Origin: JAVBQJ01 sp045532655
GTDB lineage: Bacteria > Verrucomicrobiota > Lentisphaeria > Victivallales > Victivallaceae
Length of the DNA: 7,872 bases
Assembly: GCA_045532655.1 (NCBI GenBank)
Contig: JAZSGI010000191.1
Span: forward strand, 1 to 7,872
Direction: 5' to 3'
Below, in pieces: positions 1 through 5,695 of this stretch. Position 1 is the first letter of the stretch. Every line of letters starts with the position of its first letter. Under the pieces are notes generated by a model, which worked only from the letters and a program-made list of their open reading frames with translations, was not told the origin of the DNA and did not search any database. The position numbers and the translations under genes were made by a program.

Positions 1-39
1 GTCAAACGGAAAACGGACTTTTGATCCGAAAGAAGTCAT
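1..39 (-). CDS. Start of an unidentified gene (N-terminus only)
   Basis: An ATG at 39-37 opens a frame that stays open for 13 codons to the window edge and reads MTSFGSKVRFPFD. It is preceded by GTGAGG at 50-45, with five bases between the GAGG core and the ATG, which is a good Shine-Dalgarno match and spacing. It begins 24 bases after the uvrB stop codon on the same strand, like the other short gaps in this cluster. It is therefore probably the next gene of the same transcription unit. Thirteen residues are too few to name a family, and no signal peptide is visible in them. The call rests on the ribosome binding site, spacing and strand rather than on protein similarity, and a chance open frame is possible. 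Confidence 0.55.
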   Translation of the reverse strand, partial: MTSFGSKVRFPFD

Positions 40-63
40 TGTAACCTCACTTTTTTGCAATAT

Positions 64-2103
64 TTACTGTCGTTGTTTTTCCAGTTCACTTATTCTGTCA
101 CGGAGGAATGCTGCACGTTCAAACTCAAGTTTTTCCGCTGCTTCCAGCATTTCCTCCTCCAACTCCCGCAGAAGATCTGCAAATTCGCTTTCCGGCATTG
201 CCGCTGCCAAACCTGCACCGACGGTCATCAGGGTATCGTCATCGTTTTCTGCTGTATTGTTTCTTCCGGAATTCTTCTTTTTCCTGCTGTTGTCCATATC
301 GCCCACTGCTTCGGCAATGGTAAAGCGTTTGCTTTTTACCACACTGCGGGGAACTATATTGTGGATACGGTTGTATTCCAACTGCAGTTTACGGTGTGCA
401 GCAGTGATTTTCAGCAGGGCATCCATTGATGGAGTGACGGTGTCGCCGTAAAGGATGACTCTGCCGTTGACATTGCGTGCCGCCCTGCCTGCCACCTGGA
501 TAAGGGAACGTTCACTGCGGAGAAAACCTTCTTTATCGGCATCAAGTATTGCCACCAGACCCACTTCCGGCAGGTCAAGACCTTCGCGCAAAAGATTTAT
601 CCCGATAAGGCAATCACAATGGCCCTCCCGCAGGCGGGCAAGTACTTTCACTCTTTCCAGGGCATCAAGTTCGCTGTGCAGATAGGTACAGCGGACACCG
701 AGTTCGGAAAGATAATCGGAAAGGCGTTCCGCATTTTTCTTGGTGAGAGTTGTCACCAGTACACGCTGACCCTTTGCCACACAATTTCTGATTTCGTCCA
801 GCACATCATCTATCTGTCCTTCCAGCGGGCGCAGATCTATTACCGGATCGGGCAACCCGGTGGGACGGATGATCTGTTCCACCAGCGGAGCTTTCAGCAC
901 CTCTGTTTCGTATGCGCCCGGTGTTGCCGAGACATATATCGTCTGACGGATGCGTTCCTTGAATTCATCGAAAAAGAGCGGACGGTTTTCCAACGCAGAC
1001 GGCAGTCGGAAACCATGTTCCACCAGAGTTTCTTTGCGGCTGCGGTCAGCCTTGGACATGCCGCCTATCTGGGGAATGGTAACATGGGATTCATCAACCA
1101 CAAGGAGAAAGTCATCAGGGAAATAGTCCAGCAGGCAGAAGGGACGGGAACCGGCAGGGCGGGGAGAAAGATAATAACTGTAATTTTCTATACCGCTCGT
1201 ATATCCCAGTTCTTTCATCATTTCGATATCACTTGTCACCCGCTGGTATATACGCTGTGCCTCAACAAGTCTGCCTGTCCGTTCAAAATATTCCACCCGT
1301 TCCTTCAATTCCGCCTTTATCAGGGGAATGGCATTTTCTATACGGCTTGCCGGCATGACAAACTGTTTGCACGGGTATATCATGGCTTCGATCACATTGT
1401 GCCTGACTTTGCCGGAAACAGGGTCACGGCGGGTAAGCTGTTCTATTTCGTCGCCCCAGAAATTGACACGGATGAAGTCTTTTTTCTGGGGTTCAAAGAT
1501 GTCAACAGAATCCCCTCTGACACGGAATTGCCCTGCTTCCGGAGCAGTATCGTTGCGGGAAAATTGCAGTTCCACCAACCGTTCCAGCAGGGCTTCCCGT
1601 TTCAGGGTGCTGCCGGAACGCAGGATCAGGCACATTTCCGCATAATCAGCCGGAGAACCCAAACCGTATATGCAGGAAACACTTGCGACAACTATAACGT
1701 CACGCCTCTCCAGCAGACTTGAAGTGGCGGAAAGGCGCAGCCGTTCCAGATTGTCGTTGATACTGGCATCTTTGGCAATATATGTATCTGTTGCAGGAAT
1801 ATAGGATTCCGGCAGGTAATAATCGTAATAACTTATGAAATATTCAACGGCGTTTTCCGGGAAAAATCCTTTGAATTCCCCGTAAAGCTGTGCCGCCAGA
1901 GTTTTGTTGTGGGAGAGTATCAGTACAGGTTTGTTCTGACCGGCAATAACATTGGCAAGGGTACAGGTTTTGCCGGAACCGGTCACGCCGCGCAATACCA
2001 TGCTTTCCGCACCGGCTTTCAGGTAACCGTTCAGGGCGGTGATGGCTGCGGGCTGGTCACCGGCCGGTGAAAACTCTGCATGCAGTTTGAATAAATTACT
2101 CAT
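64..2103 (-). CDS. uvrB: Excinuclease ABC subunit UvrB
   Basis: UvrB is the damage-verifying helicase-like subunit of nucleotide excision repair. UvrA loads it at lesions and it then recruits UvrC for incision. This copy has 679 residues, a normal length. Visible motifs in order: Walker A GVTGSGKT (39-46); the DNA-clamping beta-hairpin start SYYDYY (91-96); DESH box in LLVVDESHVT (333-342); YVSATPG (390-396); TTLTKKNAERL (451-461); EVGLVAILDADKEGFLRS (513-530); the arginine-finger motif QVAGRAARN (536-544); and a C-terminal UVR domain (about 641-676) with LEFERAAFLRDRI, which binds UvrC in the family. A polar linker (about 602-640) precedes it. The ATG at 2103 was chosen because MSNLFKLHAEF aligns with the E. 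coli start. The alternative in-frame ATG at 2148 would add 15 unrelated residues inside asnB. The chosen ATG overlaps the asnB stop as ATGA. AGGGAG lies just upstream at a short distance, suggesting translational coupling. A few conserved positions differ (see findings). Confidence 0.98.
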   Translation of the reverse strand: MSNLFKLHAEFSPAGDQPAAITALNGYLKAGAESMVLRGVTGSGKTCTLANVIAGQNKPVLILSHNKTLAAQLYGEFKGFFPENAVEYFISYYDYYLPESYIPATDTYIAKDASINDNLERLRLSATSSLLERRDVIVVASVSCIYGLGSPADYAEMCLILRSGSTLKREALLERLVELQFSRNDTAPEAGQFRVRGDSVDIFEPQKKDFIRVNFWGDEIEQLTRRDPVSGKVRHNVIEAMIYPCKQFVMPASRIENAIPLIKAELKERVEYFERTGRLVEAQRIYQRVTSDIEMMKELGYTSGIENYSYYLSPRPAGSRPFCLLDYFPDDFLLVVDESHVTIPQIGGMSKADRSRKETLVEHGFRLPSALENRPLFFDEFKERIRQTIYVSATPGAYETEVLKAPLVEQIIRPTGLPDPVIDLRPLEGQIDDVLDEIRNCVAKGQRVLVTTLTKKNAERLSDYLSELGVRCTYLHSELDALERVKVLARLREGHCDCLIGINLLREGLDLPEVGLVAILDADKEGFLRSERSLIQVAGRAARNVNGRVILYGDTVTPSMDALLKITAAHRKLQLEYNRIHNIVPRSVVKSKRFTIAEAVGDMDNSRKKKNSGRNNTAENDDDTLMTVGAGLAAAMPESEFADLLRELEEEMLEAAEKLEFERAAFLRDRISELEKQRQ

Positions 2104-4088
2104 ATCTCCCTGCTTTCCAGAAAATTCGCCAATACGATAAATGACCACTTGAGATCCATTGCTTCTTTGTCGGAACGGTTCAGCAGTACCGTCTTCCCTT
2201 TGGGCGTGATCATTCCCATCTCTGTCAGCAGCGGCGAAGAGAGGGCACGTACAGCTTCGGACTGCCAGCTGCCGGCAAGGAAATCGGCAAGAGGCACACC
2301 AAAACCGCGCTTACGCCTTTTTTGTGTCATAAACGGGAATTTTCTGCCCATGGCACCGGCGATCACAGCTTTGCCTCTGCCGTTGTTCACTTTGTATTCC
2401 CAGGGCAGTTTTGCTGAAAATTTTGCCAGTTCCAAGTCCAGAAAAGGTGAACGCACCTCAAGAGCAAAACTCATTGAGGCAGTATCGACTTTCGGCAGAA
2501 TATCTCCCGGCAGGTATGTCATGATATCTGTTTCGCACCATCTTTCGCCGGGAACAGATGTTGTCAGTTCCGGTTCAAGTGCTGCAAACATCCCGGCGAG
2601 ACCGGCATTTGCCCGCTGCCGTTCAGAAAAGGCATCAAGCAGGACCGGACCTGCACATTGCCGCAGCAGGACAGGCGAAGCCTTGCTCATGAGAAAGGCA
2701 TAGGCTTCGGTTCCTGCCCCATGGGCGAGGGTTTGCATAAAACGCCGTAAACGTCCTGTCCGTGACCGTTCCATGCCTCCCGGCAGCAGCATTGCCGCCA
2801 GCATGGCGAGCCGTCCGGCAAAAAATTCCGAGGCTTTGCCGCCCCATCCGGTCAGACGTCGTGATATTTCCATTGCTCTGCAGCGTTCATATCCGGCGAA
2901 AAGTTCATCGGCACCGTCGCCGGAAAGAGCGCACTTGCACCTTTCGGCAGTAAAACTGCACAGGGCTCCCGTGGGCAGCAGTGAAGCATCACCGAAAGGT
3001 TCACCAAACTCCCGCCACAGCATCTTCAGCATATTCAGATCATCCCCCTGAACAATGCGTACACGGTGATTGAAACTGTCAAGTCCTGCATTGCGTAAAT
3101 GTACCGCAGATTCTTCCGCCGCAGGCAATTCATTGTATTCGCTGTTGGCGAATCCTATTGTTGCCACATCCAGAGAACGGAACCCGGAATCAAGGAGCAT
3201 GGCAGTTACAGCAAGTGAATCCATACCGCCGGAAAGAAAGGTTCCGGCAGGTACATCCGCCTGCATCCTTTTGCGGCAGGCTTCGGAAAATAGTGTCAGA
3301 AATTCATCCTCCGCTTCCGCTCTGGAAAAGGAGGATTTGCGGGAAAAGTCCAGATGAAAATATTTTCTGATAACAGTTTTCCGGTCGTTCAGAGTATATT
3401 CAGCCACAGAGCCGGGGGGGATTTTGAATATATTGCGGTAAATGGTATTGCTGCCGGGGACATACCATGTTTCAAGAAAGTCGCATATACGCTCCATGCC
3501 AACCTCTGCCTTTACTGCCGGATGTGCCGTCAATACGGGCAGTGTACTGGCAAAAACGATACCGTTTCCGGCAGTCATGGCATAATAAAGGGGTTTTTTG
3601 CCGAATGGGTCACGGGCAAGGATAAGTTTCTGTGCCAGCGAATCATATATGGCGCAGGCGAACATGCCGTTAAGGTGTTCAAAAACTCTGCTGCCCCACT
3701 TTTCGTAACCGTGGAGAATGACTTCGCTGTCGGAAGATGAGGAAAAAGTGTGTCCGGACTCCTGCAGTTCACGGCGCAGTTCCCTGTAATTGTATATTTC
3801 CCCGTTTACCGTCATTACCACCGGGGCATCGGGACTGCCGCCGTAAAAAGGCTGTACGCCGCCGGCAATATCGATGATCGCCAACCGGCGGTGAAGGAAA
3901 AATATACCATCCTCCTCCTTCATCTCTGTCCCCGGCAATGTATTGAAGGGAGTGCCGCTCCGTTCCCCGGCAGTAAAAGCGTACCAACCTCCCATACCGT
4001 CCGGACCCCTGCGGGCAAGGCGGCGGTCGGCGTATCCGGCCCACTCTCTGCTGAGTATTGTACCTGCACTTCCTGCTATTCCACACAT
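2100..4088 (-). CDS. asnB: Asparagine synthetase, glutamine-hydrolysing (AsnB family)
   Basis: Family enzymes convert aspartate, glutamine and ATP into asparagine, glutamate, AMP and pyrophosphate in the cytoplasm. The protein has 662 residues. The N-terminal Ntn-type glutaminase domain begins MCGIAG, with Cys2 as expected nucleophile after Met removal. It continues with RRGPDG (26-31), HRRLAIID (66-73), VNGEIYN (94-100), SSDSEVILHGYEKW (118-131), GMFACAIYD (141-149) and RDPFGKKPLYY (159-169). The synthetase domain has the ATP-pyrophosphatase loop SGGMDS (286-291), LSGDGADELFAGY (388-400), LPKVDTASMSFALEVRSPFLD (531-551, in part) and KRGFGVPL (593-600). The start is fixed by the catalytic Cys2 and by GGAG seven bases before the ATG. 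About 22 residues appear inserted in the glutaminase domain between RRGPDG and HRRL. Related AsnB-like enzymes amidate other carboxylates, such as in surface polysaccharide or peptide pathways, so the substrate is inferred. It sits 35 bases after a lipoprotein gene and overlaps uvrB by four bases. Confidence 0.93.
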   Translation of the reverse strand: MCGIAGSAGTILSREWAGYADRRLARRGPDGMGGWYAFTAGERSGTPFNTLPGTEMKEEDGIFFLHRRLAIIDIAGGVQPFYGGSPDAPVVMTVNGEIYNYRELRRELQESGHTFSSSSDSEVILHGYEKWGSRVFEHLNGMFACAIYDSLAQKLILARDPFGKKPLYYAMTAGNGIVFASTLPVLTAHPAVKAEVGMERICDFLETWYVPGSNTIYRNIFKIPPGSVAEYTLNDRKTVIRKYFHLDFSRKSSFSRAEAEDEFLTLFSEACRKRMQADVPAGTFLSGGMDSLAVTAMLLDSGFRSLDVATIGFANSEYNELPAAEESAVHLRNAGLDSFNHRVRIVQGDDLNMLKMLWREFGEPFGDASLLPTGALCSFTAERCKCALSGDGADELFAGYERCRAMEISRRLTGWGGKASEFFAGRLAMLAAMLLPGGMERSRTGRLRRFMQTLAHGAGTEAYAFLMSKASPVLLRQCAGPVLLDAFSERQRANAGLAGMFAALEPELTTSVPGERWCETDIMTYLPGDILPKVDTASMSFALEVRSPFLDLELAKFSAKLPWEYKVNNGRGKAVIAGAMGRKFPFMTQKRRKRGFGVPLADFLAGSWQSEAVRALSSPLLTEMGMITPKGKTVLLNRSDKEAMDLKWSFIVLANFLESREI
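3909..3977 (-). other. Insertion in the AsnB glutaminase domain
   Basis: Codons 38-60 of the asparagine synthetase carry a segment rich in Gly, Thr, Pro and Glu (starting FTAGERSGTPFN). It lies between the conserved RRGPDG and HRRLAIID motifs. E. coli AsnB, as I recall it, has about 12 residues between these motifs, while this protein has 34. The reading frame is intact and the flanking motifs are undisturbed, so it looks like a surface loop extension and not a frameshift. Its function is unknown. Confidence 0.55.
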
Positions 4089-4123
4089 ATATCTGCTCCG
4101 GGTATCAGAGGCGAAAGCACTCT

Positions 4124-4663
4124 TCAGCGGTTTCGGGGTTCCGGGACTGCCGCCAGGGAGATTTCAATATCATCCTCCCATGACCTCACTGCATTGCTGA
4201 AAGCCTCTGCGACAGCTTCCGGGGTGAGTTCAGGCAGGGGGGCTGAGTATATGTTTCTGTGCCATACGCCTTGCCGGTCAAATTGCCATTCAATGCCCAT
4301 GCGTATCTGATTTGCCGTGATATCTGTTTCCCAGCAGAAAATATTGGCATTGAGTGTCCTGTTACCGGCAGGGAAATCTGTCCGCAGGATATTGGCAAGC
4401 ATGATTTGCGGCATATCTGCCCATTGTCTGTATTCATCAATTATTACAACAACACCTTTCTGATAACGCATTTTGTAATTTGCGCCGGAATCATTGGTGA
4501 TCCTGCCTGCAGTAAGGCCGTATTCAGATGGTTCGTTCCGCAAACTCTGCAGGGTGCAAAAGGAGATAGTCTGCTGTTCCGGCATGGAAAGTATGCCGCA
4601 CCCGCAAAGCAAAGAAACTCCTGCAGCGGTAAAAAAAAGTGTCATTGACCGTATGATTTTCAT
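4124..4663 (-). CDS. Small lipoprotein, probable PqiC/YmbA-like ABC-transport auxiliary component
   Basis: The 179-residue product starts with two basic residues, a hydrophobic stretch (about 7-19) and a lipobox LCGC. Cys22 is the expected lipidated residue, so the mature protein should be membrane anchored and face the periplasm. The mature part resembles the ABC_trans_aux family (PqiC/YmbA). It has an early TISFCTL strand (32-38), the EYRQWADMPQIMLANIL segment (77-93) matching the family's Y-x-x-W-A-E helix, a beta pair around ANIFCWETD (106-114) and RMGIEWQFD (121-129), and a closing helix with AVAEAFSNAV. In that family the lipoprotein works with MCE-domain or ABC lipid-transport proteins, none of which is visible here. 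AAGGA lies about eight bases before the ATG, and the gene starts 23 bases after the preceding lipoprotein gene. The family call is from motif memory only; an LptE-like or unrelated lipoprotein is possible. Confidence 0.72.
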   Translation of the reverse strand: MKIIRSMTLFFTAAGVSLLCGCGILSMPEQQTISFCTLQSLRNEPSEYGLTAGRITNDSGANYKMRYQKGVVVIIDEYRQWADMPQIMLANILRTDFPAGNRTLNANIFCWETDITANQIRMGIEWQFDRQGVWHRNIYSAPLPELTPEAVAEAFSNAVRSWEDDIEISLAAVPEPRNR

Positions 4664-4686
4664 ATTGCTGTTCCTTGTGACTTCTG

Positions 4687-5475
4687 TTATTGCTCTCCGA
4701 TTTCCGGTAAACGGAGACGCTGACCTATTTGCAGCCCACGTGCCGATTTTACCTGATCTTTGTTGGCTTCGAGTATCGCTCCGGCGTAACGGGTGGTACC
4801 GTAGATTTTCCTGGATATACCTTCCGGAGTATCGCCGGAAATCACAGTATAAAAATCCTGCTGTGCCGGAGCTGGCTCCGCTGCAGCGGTTTGGGACTGC
4901 TGTACCGGCTGTTGTACCTGTTGCTGTGCCGGCTGCTGCGTGGCGGCAGACACCTCCTGCCGGGGAATTACCGCCTCCCGCTTTTCCCGCAATTCATAAC
5001 GGAGGATGGCGTTTTCACGGCGGAGAAGCTGCAGTTCCCGTACCGGATCAAGCCCGGTACCCGGCAGAGCATTTTCCGGTGGCGGGACACTGCCGTCAAG
5101 CAGCCAGATATTGCAGGATTCCCGGCGGGCGCGACGGAGGAGTTTGCTGTATATTGCCGCTTCCGGATGATCCGGATCGATCTGCAGCAGTATTGCATAC
5201 TCTTCGGCGGCACGGAAGGGGTCGTTCAGTCTTTCGTCATTAAGTTCTGCCAGTTTGATGTGTACGGCAGGATCTCCGGGGCGTATCCTTGCCAGTTTCG
5301 CATAAATACTCTCGGCAGCGGCATAATCTCCGGCGGCTTCGGCTTTGGAACCTTTGAGCCACAACGGATGTGAGGTGATCTCGCCTTCGCCGCAGCCGTT
5401 GAAGAGGCATAAAGCAGTGGCGACTGCCGCCGCCAGAACCTTTTTAAAAAATATTTTCAGTATTTTATCGTCCAT
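4687..5475 (-). CDS. Lipoprotein with TPR-like helices, coiled coil and C-terminal LysM domain
   Basis: The 262-residue protein is probably an envelope protein that binds peptidoglycan. Basic residues and a hydrophobic core (about 13-25) lead to FNGC, with Cys28 the likely lipidated residue; Phe at the -3 position is less usual than Leu. Residues 36-118 read as TPR-like helical hairpins (KAEAAGDYAAAESIYAKL, then FRAAEEYAILLQIDPDHPEAA). Residues 143-168 (RELQLLRRENAILRYELREK) form a heptad-like coiled coil. Residues 177-206 are a Gln/Ala/Pro-rich linker with a four-residue repeat. Residues 208-257 (FYTVISGDTPEGISRKIYG to GQRLRLP) fit a LysM domain, a fold that binds N-acetylglucosamine-containing polymers. 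It is the first gene of the minus-strand cluster, starting 220 bases from the divergent gyrA. Its ribosome binding site is only a purine-rich GAGAG. No specific gene name is recognised; a cell-wall or division-related scaffold is a guess. Confidence 0.85.
   Translation of the reverse strand: MDDKILKIFFKKVLAAAVATALCLFNGCGEGEITSHPLWLKGSKAEAAGDYAAAESIYAKLARIRPGDPAVHIKLAELNDERLNDPFRAAEEYAILLQIDPDHPEAAIYSKLLRRARRESCNIWLLDGSVPPPENALPGTGLDPVRELQLLRRENAILRYELREKREAVIPRQEVSAATQQPAQQQVQQPVQQSQTAAAEPAPAQQDFYTVISGDTPEGISRKIYGTTRYAGAILEANKDQVKSARGLQIGQRLRLPEIGEQ
4891..4938 (-). repeat. Degenerate 12-base tandem repeat encoding QQ-x-x units
   Basis: Four 12-base units lie in the LysM lipoprotein gene. On the plus strand they include CTGCTGTACCGG, CTGTTGTACCTG and TTGCTGTGCCGG. 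They encode residues 180-195, read as QQPA-QQQV-QQPV-QQSQ. The repeat forms a flexible linker between the coiled coil and the LysM domain. Units differ by one to four bases, so it is an aged rather than a perfect microsatellite, but copy number could still vary between strains. Confidence 0.75.
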
Positions 5476-5496
5476 TTTTCTCTCTGTTTCATCTTT

Positions 5497-5525
5497 AATA
5501 TATATCCAACAACCGGCAAAGGCAA
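5497..5525 (-). promoter_or_regulatory. Candidate sigma70-type promoter for the minus-strand cluster
   Basis: Read on the minus strand, TTGCCT (5525-5520) is separated by exactly 17 bases from TATATT (5502-5497). That gives four of six and five of six matches to the -35 and -10 consensus. The -10 box ends 21 bases before the ATG of the LysM lipoprotein gene, so the predicted leader would be short (about 15 bases). No other promoter is evident in the short gaps of the cluster. Sigma specificity in this organism is assumed, not known. Confidence 0.5.
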
Positions 5526-5603
5526 CCCGAAAATACAGATATCACAGAATTTTTCAAGAACAGCACTTCCGATACCTTTTTCCGGACAGTTTTGAATGGA
5601 TGG

Positions 5604-5621
5604 AAAAAAAATCTTTTTTTT
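5604..5621. promoter_or_regulatory. A8-TC-T8 tract, possible UP-element or bent DNA upstream of gyrA
   Basis: Eight A residues (5604-5611), TC, then eight T residues (5614-5621). If gyrA transcription starts about seven bases after the TATAAT box (near 5669), the tract covers roughly -65 to -48. That is where A+T-rich UP elements contact the RNA polymerase alpha subunit. A-tracts of this length also bend DNA. It has no G+C stem, so it is not a convincing intrinsic terminator. The role is inferred from position and composition only. Confidence 0.4.
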
Positions 5622-5631
5622 ACTGGAAAAA

Positions 5632-5662
5632 TTCTCCTTTACGGTGTATATTTATATATAAT
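5632..5662 (+). promoter_or_regulatory. Candidate gyrA promoter
   Basis: A perfect TATAAT lies at 5657-5662 within a 25-base A+T run. The -35 element is poor: TTCTCC at 5632-5637 gives a 19-base spacer and CTCCTT at 5634-5639 gives 17. A shifted pair, TTTACG (5638-5643) with TAATAT (5662-5667, 18-base spacer), is an alternative. Either option puts the start near 5669-5674 and leaves a leader of about 25 bases containing the Shine-Dalgarno sequence. The A+T-rich melting region combined with a weak -35 is typical of promoters sensitive to supercoiling, but that is inference. Confidence 0.45.
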
Positions 5663-5685
5663 AATATAACTGACTTTAAACTTTA

Positions 5686-5690
5686 AGGAA
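5686..5690 (+). promoter_or_regulatory. Ribosome binding site fixing the gyrA start
   Basis: AGGAA (core AGGA at 5686-5689) lies six bases before the ATG at 5696. This supports that ATG over the next in-frame ATG, codon 16, which would remove the conserved N-terminal helix. The resulting numbering places the catalytic tyrosine at residue 122, the same as in E. coli GyrA. Confidence 0.75.
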
Positions 5691-5695
5691 AGATA

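Noticed and set aside
14..28. CGGA-seven bases-TCCG inverted repeat as a uvrB terminator
   Set aside because: The stem is only four base pairs, has no following T-run on the minus strand, and lies inside the next apparent coding start.
619..1722. A plus-strand reading frame of about 370 codons opposite uvrB
   Set aside because: It is fully antisense to UvrB motifs, is Phe/His/Gln-rich, and has no domain I recognise, so it is a composition shadow.
2104..2148. Upstream in-frame ATG at 2148 as the uvrB start
   Set aside because: It would add 15 residues not found in UvrB homologues and overlap asnB by 49 bases; the ATG at 2103 aligns with the E. coli start.
5604..5621. A8-TC-T8 as an intrinsic terminator
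   Set aside because: It has no G+C stem, and no transcript is expected to end there between two diverging genes.
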